Positions 1 to 10,716 of a DNA stretch of 64,000 bases are shown here, one piece after another. Both the position numbers and the translations under genes were made by a program. How positions within the stretch are numbered: position 1 is the stretch's first letter; every line of letters starts with the position of its first letter. Below the pieces are notes generated by a model. That model did not search any database, was not told the DNA's origin, and worked only from the letters and a program-made list of their open reading frames with translations. The stretch spans positions 19,575,469-19,639,468 of the forward strand of contig NC_092228.1 of NCBI RefSeq assembly GCF_036320965.1, written 5' to 3'. This DNA comes from Panulirus ornatus (lineage: Eukaryota; Arthropoda; Malacostraca; Decapoda; Palinuridae).

Positions 1-780
1 TCCAATAACGCTCTCTGGCCATCTCTCCTACTTACATAAGTATACTTATGTATATCTCGCTTTTTAAACCAGGTATTCCCAATCATCAGTCCTTTTTCAG
101 CACATAAATCTACAAGCTCTTCACCATTTCCATTTACAACACTGAACACCCCATGTATACCAATTATTCCCTCAACTGCCACATTACTCACCTTTGCATT
201 CAAATCACCCATCACTATAACCCGGTCTCGTGCATCAAAACCACTAACACACTCATTCAGCTGCTCCCAAAACACTTGCCTCTCATGATCTTTCTTCTCA
301 TGCCCAGGTGCATATGCACCAATAATCACCCACCTCTCTCCATCAACTTTCAGTTTTACCCATATTAATCGAGAATTTACTTTCTTACATTCTATCACAT
401 ACTCCCACAACTCCTGTTTCAGGAGTATTGCTACTCCTTCCCTTGCTCTTGTCCTCTCACTAACCCCTGACTTTACTCCCCAGACATTCCCAAACCACTC
501 TTCCCCTTTACCCTTGAGCTTCGTTTCACTCAGAGCCAAAACATCCAGGTTCCTTTCCTCAAACATACTACCTATCTCTCCTTTTTTCACATCTTGGTTA
601 CATCCACACACATTTAGGCACCCCACTCTGAGCCTTCGAGGAGGATGAGCACTCCCGCGTGACTCCTTCTTCTGTTTCCCATTTTAGAAAGTTAATACAA
701 GGAGGGGAGGATTTCTGGCCCCCGCTCCCGTCCCCTCTAGTCGCTTTCTACGACACGCGAGGAATACGTGGGAAGTATTC
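1..780 (-). mobile_element. RTE-like LINE, 5' UTR and endonuclease start (cut by window edge)
   Basis: On the minus strand this reads the LINE 5' UTR (about 660-780) and then the apurinic-type endonuclease domain, running off the left edge of the window. The frame includes the NVCGCNQD start and the ALSETKL and IGAYAPG blocks seen in the copy at 4071-5270. The sequence repeats 4588-5367 almost base for base (offset 4587). Compared with that copy it lacks one C near 654, which shifts the frame just after the ATG, so the ORF start is broken here. Confidence 0.85.
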
Positions 781-781
781 T

Positions 782-895
782 TTCACCCCTATCCCCAGGG
801 ATAATATACATATATATATACATATACACATACACACACATACACATACATACGCACATATACACACACACACACATACATATATATACATATGA
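782..895. repeat. (TA)/(CA) microsatellite at LINE 5' end
   Basis: A run of TATA, CACA and mixed TACACA units directly outside the LINE 5' UTR. Near-identical copy at 5394-5483. The predicted histidine/threonine-rich peptide over it is a low-complexity artefact. Confidence 0.9.
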
Positions 896-1990
896 AAAAT
901 GTAAGAAACAATTTAGAAAACTGAAACTTCTAGCTTGAAATGAATGAAAAAATGAATGTCACATAATGGTTCAACCTCTGGCTATGGAAAAAGGAAATGT
1001 ATAATTTATTTACACAAACGTCAATAGCAGTTCTCATCAATTTAACCACTGTATCAATAAGCTTCAATGTCTAAGCTACATTTTTCTCCAATTTCACTAT
1101 TTTCTTGTCAAAACACCATGTATGAAAACACCACTCCAGGAACAAAAACTATAAACATTTACTTCCCTTTAAAAAGTTCTGGGGAAGTCTGTCACGATAC
1201 ACTGCGGGAAACTCTACCACCTGGCGGGGTTTGTGTTGCAAGGGTTTCCCAATTCACAAACGTAAGTAGCATCACTGGTGGGCCAAGGTAGTTCCGTTTG
1301 CGAAGAGGCCTTTATATGATGTCTTGACACACGATGATCTTAACGAGGTGATGATAGAGGTCCAGTGGAAGTGTTGTTCGCGATGGGCAATTTCCTTGCC
1401 ATGCGAAGGACACAGTTCCCGTCACGGCGATTCTCTTCCACCGTCTTACAGTTTATCCAATTTCCCAGGGGTTTCACACACTCCAACACACTTCTCCGCT
1501 GGGCAAAACCGGTCCGTCCGGTACGTTCACACCTCCGTCGTTCACGAATATGATCATCATAATTCATCTTGCCTTAAATCTGGTGCGAGGCCTCTACAAT
1601 GGGCTCCCTTTACTCCTTATGGACCGAGACACTGGAGAACTCCTTGCTCAGTACACTGGCCACACTGAATATGTTTGCAGATGATGCAAAACAAAGATCA
1701 TGAGGAGCAGAAAAGCTTGGAGAATTGTATCACGTTACATGGGGACCCTACAAACTCCAGCATTGGCCTGATACATGGTCGATGAAATTAAACCCATGGA
1801 CTAGGTTTTTTTTTTTTTTTGATGGCAAGCCTTCAGATTCCGTCTCTTTCTGGTCAAGAGCATTGCAGTATAAAGCTCAGCGGAAAGCAAAATCTTCATA
1901 GCGGAAATTTGAGAGAACTGACTTGGATGCAATTATCCGCGTTCGTTTCCATCATCAGTTTCGGGGAAAGTTCTGCAAAGTTTTTCAACT
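896..1990 (+). other. Duplicated spacer, possible CR1-like RT remnant
   Basis: About 1.1 kb without a supported gene, repeated at 5481-6585. Around 1665-1800 on the plus strand there is a possible decayed RT motif: a peptide reading M-F-A-D-D-A-K followed, after a frameshift, by a stretch like the region after the FADD box of CR1-type RTs. A run of T at 1806-1820 follows. The rest shows nothing recognisable. Confidence 0.35.
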
Positions 1991-2530
1991 TAACCACACA
2001 GATATATACATATATACACATGTACTTTAATTCATACTGTCTGCCCTTATTCATTCCCATCCCCACCCCGCCACACATAAAAATAACAACCCCTCCCCCG
2101 GCAGGGTGCACGAGGTAGCGCTAGGAAAGAAAACAAAGGCTCCTTTCGTTCACACTCCGTCTATAGCTGTCATGTATAATGCACCGAAACCACAGCTCAC
2201 TTTCCACATCCAGGCCCTACAGAACTTTCCATGGTTTACCCCAGACGCTTCACATGCCTGGTTCAATCCATTGACAGCACGTCGACCCGGTATACCACAT
2301 TTTTCCAATTCACTCTATTCCTTCCATCCTTTCACCCTCCTGGCATGTTCAGGGCCCCGATCGCTCAAAATCTTTTTCATTCCATCCTTCCATCTCCAAT
2401 TTGGTCCCCACTTCTTTTCCCTCCACCTCTGACACATATATGCTCTTTGTCATTTTCCTCACTCATTCTTCTTCCATGTACCAAACCATTTCAATACACC
2501 TCTTTTGCTCTCTCAACCACACTCTTTTTA

Positions 2531-4024
2531 TTACCACACATCTCTCACCCCCTTTTCATTACTCACTCGATCAAACCACCTCACACCACACATTGTCCTC
2601 AAACATCTCATTTCCAGCACATCCATCCTCCTGCGCACAACTCTATCCATAGCCCACGCCTCGCAACCATACAACATTGTTGGAACCACTATTCCTTCAA
2701 ACATACCCATTTTTGCTTTCCGAGATAATGTTCTCGACTTCCACACATTCTTCAAGGCCCCCAGAATTTTCGGCCCCTCCCCTACCCTATGATCCACTTC
2801 CGCTTCCATGGTTCCATCCGCTGCCAGATCCACTCCCAGATATCTAAAACACTTTACTTCCTCCAGTTTTTCTCCATTCAAACTCACCTCCCAATTGACT
2901 TGACCCTCAACCCTACGGTACCTAATAACCTTGCTCTTATTCACATTTACTCTTAACTTTCTTCTTCCACACACTTTACCAAACTCAGTCACCAGCTTCT
3001 GCAGTTTCTCACATGAATCAGCCACCAGCGCTGTATCATCAGCGAACAACAACTGACTCACTTCCCAAGCTCTCTCATCCCCAACAGACTTCATACTTGC
3101 CCCTCTTTCCAGGACTCTTGCATTTACCTCCCTAACAACCCCATCCATAAACAAATTAAACAACCATGGAGACATCACACACCCCTGCCGCAAACCTACA
3201 TTCACTGAGAACCAATCACTTTCCTCTCTTCCTACACGTACACATGCCTTACATCCTCGATAAAAACTTTTCACTGCTTCTAACAACTTTCCTCCCACAC
3301 CATATATTCTTAATACCTTCCACAGAGCATCTCTATCAACTCTATCATATGCCTTCTCCAGATCCATAAATGCTACATACAAATCCATTTGCTTTTCTAA
3401 GTATTTCTCACATACATTCTTCAAAGCAAACACCTGATCCACACATCCTCTACCACTTCTGAAACCACACTGCTCTTCCCCAATCTGATGCTCTGTACAT
3501 GCCTTCACCCTCTCAATCAATACCCTCCCATATAATTTACCAGGAATACTCAACAAACTTATACCTCTGTAATTTGAGCACTCACTCTTATCCCCTTTGC
3601 CTTTGTACAATGGCACTATGCACGCATTCCGCCAATCCTCAGGCACCTCACCATGAGTCATACATACATTAAATAACCTTACCAACCAGTCAACAATACA
3701 GTCACCCCCCTTTTTAATAAATTCCACTGCAATACCATCCAAACCTGCTGCCTTGCCGGCATTCATCTTCCGCAAAGCTTTCACTACCTCTTCTCTGTTT
3801 ACCAAATCATTTTCCCTAACCCTCTCACTTTGCACACCACCTCGACCAAAACACCCTATATCTGCCACTCTATCATCAAACACATTCAACAAACCTTCAA
3901 AATACTCACTCCATCTCCTTCTCACATCACCACTACTTGTTATCACCTCCCCATTTGCGCCCTTCACTGAAGTTCCCATTTGCTCCCTTGTCTTACGCAC
4001 TTTATTTACCTCCTTCCAGAACAT
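2531..4024 (-). pseudogene. Reverse transcriptase domain of RTE-like LINE
   Basis: RNA-dependent DNA polymerase for target-primed reverse transcription. Visible motifs in order: NYRGISLLSIPGKLYGRVL, QCGFRSGRGCVDQVFALK, the motif A aspartate in AFMDLEKAYDRVDRDALW, motif B GLRQGCVMSPWLFNLFMDG, the catalytic LLFADDTALVAD box, and LEEVKCFRYLGVDLAADG. The 497-codon frame ends wrongly near 2550 because of indels; the normal end (WFGHMERMSEERLTKRI...VVYRG) continues out of frame to about 2290. It should be fused to the endonuclease upstream but is separated by the frameshift near 4081. The start shown is only the first ATG after that break. Confidence 0.9.
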
Positions 4025-4070
4025 CTTTTTATTCTCCCTAAAATTTAATGATACTCTCTCACCCCAACTC

Positions 4071-5270
4071 TCATTTGCCCTTTTTTTTCACCTCTTGCAC
4101 CTTTCTCTTGACCTCCTGTCTCTTTCTTTTATACATCTCCCACTCAATTTCATTTTTTCCGTGCAAAAATCGTCCAAATGCCTCTCTCTTCTCTTTCACT
4201 AGTACTCTTACTTCATCCCACCACTCACTACCCTTTCTAATCAACCCACCTCCCACTCTTCTCATGCCACAAGCATCTTTAGCGCAATCCATCACTGATT
4301 CCCTAAATACATCCCATTCCTCCCCCACTCCCCTTACTTCCATTGTTCTCACCTTTTTCCATTCTGTACTCAGTCTCTCCTGGTACTTCCTCACACAGGT
4401 CTCCTTCCCAAGCTCACTTACTCTCACCACCCTCTTCACCCCAACATTCACTCTTCTTTTCTGAAAACCCATACAAATCTTCACCTTAGCCTCCACAAGA
4501 TAATGATCAGACATCCCTCCAGTTGCACCTCTCAGCACATTAACATCCAAAAGTCTCTCTTTCGCACGCCTGTCAATTAACACGTAATCCAATAACGCTC
4601 TCTGGCCATCTCTCCTACTTACATAAGTATACTTATGTATATCTCGCTTTTTAAACCAGGTATTCCCAATCATCAGTCCTTTTTCAGCACATAAATCTAC
4701 AAGCTCTTCACCATTTCCATTTACAACACTGAACACCCCATGTATACCAATTATTCCCTCAACTGCCACATTACTCACCTTTGCATTCAAATCACCCATC
4801 ACTGTAACCCGGTCTCGTGCATCAAAACCACTAACACACTCATTCAGCTGCTCCCAAAACACTTGCTTCTCATGATCTTTCTTCTCATGCCCAGGTGCAT
4901 ATGCACCAATAATCACCCACCTCTCTCCATCAACTTTCAGTTTTACCCATATTAATCGAGAATTTACTTTCTCACACTCTATCACATACTCCCACAACTC
5001 CTGTTTCAGGAGTATTGCTACTCCTTCCCTTGCTCTTGTCCTCTCACTAACCCCTGACTTTACTCCCCAGACATTCCCAAACCACTCTTCCCCTTTACCC
5101 TTGAGCTTCGTTTCACTCAGAGCCAAAACATCCAGGTTCCTTTCCTCAAACATACTACCTATCTCTCCTTTTTTCACATCTTGGTTACATCCACACACAT
5201 TTAGGCACCCCACTCTGAGCCTTCGAGGAGGATGAGCACTCCCCGCGTGACTCCTTCTTCTGTTTCCCAT
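4071..5270 (-). pseudogene. Apurinic-type endonuclease domain of RTE-like LINE
   Basis: Endonuclease/exonuclease/phosphatase fold that nicks target DNA. The ATG at 5270 gives MGNRRRSHAG, followed by the fold's landmarks: LNVCGCN, ALSETKLKGKG (catalytic Glu), IGAYAPGHE, VMGDLNAK (Asp and Asn) and MSDHYLVEA (Ser-Asp-His). All key residues are present in about 260 residues, then a basic linker rich in R and K. The frame stops after KKKGK because the T run at 4081 has 8 T where the copy at 17171 has 7. With 7 T the frame would run on into the RT. Confidence 0.92.
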
Positions 5271-7170
5271 TTTAGAAAGTTAATACAAGGAGGGGAGGAT
5301 TTCTGGCCCCCGCTCCCGTCCCCTCTAGTCGCTTTCTACGACACGCGAGGAATACTTGGGAAGTATTCTTTCACCCCTATCCCCAGGGATAATATACATG
5401 TATATATACATATACACATACACACACATACACATACATACGCACATATACACACACACACACATACATATATATACATATGAAAAATGTAAGAAACAAT
5501 TTAGAAAACTGAAACTTCTAGCTTGAAATGAATGAAAAACTGAATGTCATATAATGGTTCAACCTCTGGCTATGGAAAAAGGAAATGTATAATTTATTTA
5601 CACAAACGTCAATAGCAGTTCTCATCAATTTAACCACTGTATCAATAAGCTTCAATGTCTAAGCTACATTTTTCTCCAATTTCACTATTTTCTTGTCAAA
5701 ACACCATGTATGAAAACTACCACTCCAGTAACACAACTATAAACATTTACTTCCCCTTTAAAAAGTTCTGGGGAAGTCTGTCACGATACACTGCGGGAAA
5801 CTCTACCACCTGGCGGGGTTTGTGTTGCAATGGTTCCCAATTCACAAACGTAGTAGCATCACTGGTGGGCCAAGGTAGTTCCGTTTGCGAAGAGGCGCTT
5901 TATATGATGTCTTGACACACGATGATCTTAACGAGGTGATGATAGAGGTCCAGTGGAAGTGTTGTTCAGCGATGGGCAATTTCCTTGCCATGCTGAAGGA
6001 CACAGTTCCCGTCACGGCGATTCTCTTCCACCGTCTTACAGTTTTATCCAATTTCCCAGCGTTTCACACACTCCAACACACTTCTCCGCTGGGCAAAACC
6101 GTCCGTCCGGTAACGTTCACACCTCCGTCGTTCACGAATATGATCATCATAATTCATCTTGCCTTAAATCTGGTGCGAGGCCTCTACAATGGGCTCCACT
6201 TTACGTCTTATGGACCGAGACACTGGAGAACTCCTTGCTCAGTACACTGGCCACACTGAATATGTTTGCAGATGATGCAAAACAAAGATCATGAGGAGCA
6301 GAAAAGCTTGGAGAATTGTATCACGTTACATGGGGACCCTAACAAACTCCAGCATTGGCCTGATACATGGTCGATGAAATTCAACCATGGACTAGGTTTT
6401 TTTTTTTTTTTGATGGCCAAGTCCTTCAGATTCCGTCTCTTTCTGGTCAAGAGCATTGCAGTATAAGAGCTCAGCGGGAAAGCAAAATCTTCATAGCGGT
6501 AATTGAGAGAACTGACTTGGATGCAATTATCCGCGTTCGTTTCCATCATCAGTTTCGAGGAAAGTTCTGCAAAGATTTCAACTTAACCACACAGATATAT
6601 ACATATATACACATGTACATAATTCATACTGTCTGCCCTTATTCATTCCCATCCCCACCCCGCCACACATGAAATAACAACCCCCTCCCCCGGCATGTGC
6701 ACGAGGTAGCGCTAGGAAAAGAAAACAAAGGCTCCATTCGTTCACACTCCGTCTATAGCTGTCATGTATAATGCACCGAAACCACAGCTCACTTTCCACA
6801 TCCAGGCCCTACAGAACTTTCCATGGTTTACCCCAGACGCTTCACATGCCCTGGTTCAATCCATTGACAGCACGTCGACCCGGTATACCACATCTTTCCA
6901 ATTCACTCTATTCCTTCCATGCCTTTCACCCTCCTGCATGTTCATGCCCCGATCGCTCAAAATCTTTTTCATTCCATCCTTCCATCTCCAATTTGGTCTC
7001 CCACTTCTTGTTCCCTCCACCTCTGACACATATATGCTCTTTGTCAATCTTTCCTCACTCATTCTCTCCATGTGACCAAACCATTTCAATACACCCTCTT
7101 TTGCTCTCTCAACCACACTCTTTTTATTACCACACATCTCTCACACCCTTTCATTACTTACTCTATCAAA
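4588..7170. repeat. Right copy of the ~4.59-kb-offset tandem duplication
   Basis: Counterpart of 1-2560. It keeps the endonuclease start in frame (ATG at 5270), the microsatellite and the 1.1-kb spacer. Differences are mostly single-base gains or losses in short runs, for example within 5700-6110. Confidence 0.85.
5481..6585 (+). other. Duplicated spacer, second copy
   Basis: Same content as 896-1990. The possible FADD-like remnant lies near 6257-6400, followed by a run of T at 6397-6411. No supported gene. Confidence 0.35.
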
Positions 7171-7555
7171 CAACCTCACACCACACATTGTCCTCAAACA
7201 TCTCATTTCCAACACATCCACCCTCCTCCACACATGCCTCCACACATGCCTCGCTACCATGTAACATTGTTGGAACTACTATTCCTTCAAACATCCCCAT
7301 TTTTGCTTTCCGAGAGAATGTTCTCGCCTTCCACACATTCTTCAACACTCCCAGAACTTTCGCCCTCTCCCCACCCTGTGACTCACTTCTGCTTCCATGG
7401 TTCCATCCACTGCCAAGTCCACTCCCAAATATCTAAAACACTTCACTTCCTCCAGTCTTTCTCCATTCAAACTTCCCTCCCAATTGACTTGTCCCTCAAC
7501 CCTAGTGAACCTATTTACCTTGCCTTTATTCACATTTACTCTCAGCTTCCCTGGT
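6590..7555 (-). mobile_element. Old RTE-like LINE 3' fragment
   Basis: Minus-strand 3' UTR (about 6590-6850, long type with the GCGCTACCTCGC block near 6700) and RT C-terminal region. Pieces of the frame include WFGHMERMSEERLTKSIYVSE (6856-7137) and LEEVKCFRYLGVDLAVDG (7342-7602). Several frameshifts; truncated at its 5' end near 7555. Confidence 0.8.
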
Positions 7556-8028
7556 TGAGTCCACTGACAGCATCCCTGGTATACAACATTATTCCAATTC
7601 ACTCTATTCCATCATTCCACCTCCAATTTTGTCTCCTGCTTCTCCCTGTTCCCTCCATCTCTGACACATATATCCTATTTATCAACCTTTCCTCACTCAC
7701 TGTCTCCAAATGTCCAAACTATTTCAACACACCCTTTTCTGCTCCCTCAATCACACTCTATTACCACACACCTCTCACCCTTTCTTTACTTATTTGATTA
7801 AACCACCTCACACCACATACTGTCCTCAAACACTTAATTTCCATGTCTACCCTCCTCCATACAATCCTATCTATAGCCCATGCCTCTCAACCAGGTAATA
7901 TTGTTGGAACTACCATTCCTTCAAACATAACCATTTTTGCTCTTTGAATCAGCATTCTCTCTTTCCATACATTCTTTATTGCTCCCAGAACCTTAGCCCC
8001 CTCCCCACCCTATGAATCACTTCCAATT
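7556..8028 (-). mobile_element. Second old RTE-like LINE 3' fragment
   Basis: A new 3' portion of the same family starts abruptly at about 7556 (the block that normally follows the ORF end), giving two 3' fragments in tandem. The antisense of FDRV and MFEG-like blocks is recognisable but decayed. Ends near 8028 in the RT region before LEEVKC. Confidence 0.65.
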
Positions 8029-9146
8029 TAAGTACCTGCAATGTTTAAACAGATTTCTATTTGTTTCATACCTCACTTTCGAGCTATTTGTTTGTAAAGA
8101 ATAGTAGTATTCAATCAAAGAACTTTTCAGAAGTTACTTCTGCGTATGTAACAGCTGTATGTGTTTGGCAGAGACTGAGCATGATTACATTTAATTTCAG
8201 TGCTGCCACATTTTGATTTTGATCTACCTGAACAAACAGCATTTTTTTAAGTTCTCCTCTACATAGATTCCTAATTCCTTATCTAATCTTTGCTTTGAGT
8301 GAGCTTGACTGATCCATAGAGATTTTTATTGTCAGCATTGCTCTTGGCTCATCAAAGAGAACAATGAGTGTCACAAAGTAAGCATCATTTGAGAACTGGC
8401 AGACAATAGCCCATGTTTCTCATGATTCATTAAGATATCTACATTATGAAATGTACAGTATGAACCATATCTTTTACATATCAATATTTGATGGTAAAAG
8501 ATGTATTGTTTATCTGGAGGATTCCTTTCCAGTAAATGTGTTTATAACCTGGGAAATGTGTACCAGCCACAGTGACATACAGTCATACTATGCGAAACTG
8601 ATATCTTTATTTAGTGTTATATTCCCTATCAGTATTTTCTAGTGCACTTATACAGATGTTTGCTGCATGTGTGTATAACATGTATAAGAGAGAGAAAGAG
8701 TAACTTTCAACCTACAAGTCCTTAGGATAAAAATTTTGCCATGAGGAACAGCTGGGAGATATGGCATTTAACAGTGCGTTTATTCTCTACTGCCATGCTC
8801 ATCACATAGTGGTCAGTTTTGGTTTCATCTGGAACTGTTTTCAGCCATTTGCATAATCTTTTTGAAGTAAAAGTCCATACCCACTCCTGGCAGAGTTTTA
8901 TATTTCTTTCTGAAAAGCATTAAGTCTGCAATTTTTATGCTGGACTCTTGCATATTTTTGTTTGATACTGTTTTGTTGGCAAGATATTCTTAAAGCTGTA
9001 ATTAGTGAGTGAAGTTTTCAATGTCTCTGATTTCTTCAATTTGTTACCATATGTCTTAATCAATTCAAGGTCTTTTAGTCTTTCATGATGTCCTTGTGTT
9101 CTATTCCTTCAGTTTTGCTAGTAAATGTTTCTGAATCCTCCTCAGA

Positions 9147-9202
<56 letters not shown>

Positions 9203-9740
9203 AAGGGAGAAAATTCACTGACAGTATTAATGATATTACATTTTTCATCACTCAGTAGACTATGATTTATTAAAAAAAAAGGTTGTCGGTGTAAAGACTT
9301 CCAGGTAAATTCAAAATTTTAATGAAGGATCATACAGGTTGAACCACGACAAAATAAAGTATTTGCAAAATGTTCTTTTTAAGTGCCTAAATAGCAAATA
9401 ATCATTTGTTGAAGGCAAAGTAAGGTACTTTGTAGTTACAGTACTCTGTTATGTATTACACAGTGTGAGTAACTTACTAACTTCCAGTCCCTTTTTAATA
9501 TCAAGCTTCTCACAATATACTTAACAAGGCTGATACAAAGCATAAGTCAATATTTCATATCTTAATTTGTCAGCTATAAAAACGAACAGAAATGCTTTAG
9601 AGAGTGCAAACTATACACACACTTACAACTGTGTTGGATGAATGTTAAAAATTAGTACCAGTAAGACAAGGCAATGAAACCTGTTGCAATTAATGACACA
9701 CTGTGCATGGTGACTGTAAGAGTGAAATCCCAGTGCCTGA
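8029..9740. other. Intergenic, no gene recognised
   Basis: AT-rich sequence without a convincing ORF or repeat family apart from the (GA)n run. The longest small ORF (8451-8642, 63 codons) has no recognisable features. Part of this may be 3' UTR of the F-box gene if transcription continues past the minisatellite. Confidence 0.5.
9149..9199. repeat. (GA)n microsatellite
   Basis: About 50 bp of uninterrupted GA repeats followed by short GAAA units. Confidence 0.95.
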
Positions 9741-10640
9741 CCTAGAGCTGCTGTAGCTCTAGGGTGGCACATAAGCCAATGCAGCTTTTGTACCTCTAGA
9801 TTGGAACATTGCCCATCACAGCTGCTGCAGCTCTAAGATGGTACACCATTCACCACAGCTGCTGCTCCTCTAGTGTGGCCTGCCACCCACTACAACTTTT
9901 GCAATTCTTGAGGTGGCACACCATCCACTACAACTGCTGCAGCTCTAGGGAGAAACATCCACCACAGCTGCTGCAAGTCTGGGATGGCATATCCACCAAA
10001 GTTGCTGCAGTTCTAGGGAGGCACAACACCCATCACAATTGCTGCAGCTCTAGGATGGCACATCACCCACCAAAGCTGCTGCAGCTCTAGGGTGGTACAC
10101 CACCCATCAAAATTGCTGCAGTTTTAGGAATTTACAACACTTATCACAGTTGCTGCAGCTCTTGGGTGAAACACCATCCACCACAGCTGCTGCAGCTCCA
10201 GTGTGGCATACCATCTCCCATAGCTGATGTAGCTCTAGGGTGGCACACCCACCAAAGCTGCTGCAGCTCTAGGGTGGCACACCACCCACCAAAAGTGCTG
10301 CAGCTCTACAATGGCATATCACCCAGCAAAACTGCTGCAGCTCTTGGGTTGCATACCATCCACCATAGCTGATGGAGCCTGTGGGTTCATACCATCCACC
10401 ATAGCTGATGGAGCTCAAGCATTTCATACCACCCAGCACAGCTGCTGCAGCTCAAGAGTAGCATACCACCTACACCAGCTGCTGCAGCCCTAGAGTTGCA
10501 CAACACTATTAAAGCTGTTGCAGCTCTAGAATGATGCACTATCCACAACTGCTGCAGCTTTGGGGTGTTACATCACCCACCAGAGCTGCGACAGCTCTAT
10601 GGTAGCACATTACCCACCACACTGTTGTCACTCCTCCCCT
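9741..10640. repeat. 37-bp minisatellite downstream of the F-box gene
   Basis: About 24 diverged copies of a unit near 37 bp containing the core GCTGCTGCAGCTCTAG and a spacer like GGTGGCACACCACCCACCA. Core starts at 10041, 10078 and 10115 show the 37-bp spacing. The core carries overlapping CAGCTG and CTGCAG sites. Because 37 is not a multiple of three, the leucine/glutamine-rich ORFs across it are not conserved coding sequence. It begins about 80 bp beyond the F-box stop codon, so it would lie in that gene's 3' UTR if transcribed. Confidence 0.9.
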
Positions 10641-10716
10641 AGGACTTTCTAGGGATACATCTTCTCATCTAAGGGTGACACATGAGAGTGATGGGACTGC
10701 ATTTCTTTATGCCATT

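Larger units (their letters stand above)
1..2560. repeat. Left copy of a ~4.59-kb-offset tandem duplication
   Basis: Positions 1-2560 match 4588-7170 in the same order: LINE endonuclease, LINE 5' UTR, CA/TA microsatellite, about 1.1 kb of spacer, then a LINE 3' UTR and RT tail. The offset is 4587 at the left and drifts to about 4592 through many single-base indels. Similarity falls off after about 2560, where the left copy becomes the young LINE at 2560-5400 while the right copy stays an old fragment. Confidence 0.85.
1995..5400 (-). mobile_element. Nearly full-length RTE-like LINE (chimeric 3' end)
   Basis: This minus-strand element runs from the 5' UTR (5271-5400) through endonuclease (4071-5270) and RT (about 2250-4070) to part of the 3' UTR (1995-2250). 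It is the most complete copy in the left half. The part 2560-5400 is young and like the 15-29 kb copies; 1995-2560 is older and matches 6590-7170, so the element looks like a recombinant. Frame breaks are an extra T near 4081 and several indels below about 2560. The total ORF would be about 1000 residues, usual for RTE-type elements. Confidence 0.85.

Noticed and set aside
3166..3369. Recurring 67-aa ORF (METSHTPAANLHSLRTN...) antisense to many LINE copies
   Set aside because: It is exactly antisense to the RT motif A-B region. It recurs at 16266, 19358, 21901, 23133, 25000, 27697, 46419 and 49877 only because the RT itself is repeated.
8451..8642. 63-aa ORF in the intergenic region
   Set aside because: Short, no domain, no sign of conservation that can be seen here.
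9809..10090. Leucine/glutamine-rich ORFs across the minisatellite
   Set aside because: The unit length of 37 bp changes frame at each copy, so no repeated peptide is maintained.
9741..10640. CRISPR-like array (37-bp repeat); the 43-bp array was also considered
   Set aside because: Units are head to tail without unique spacers, diverge gradually, and lie in a eukaryotic genome.
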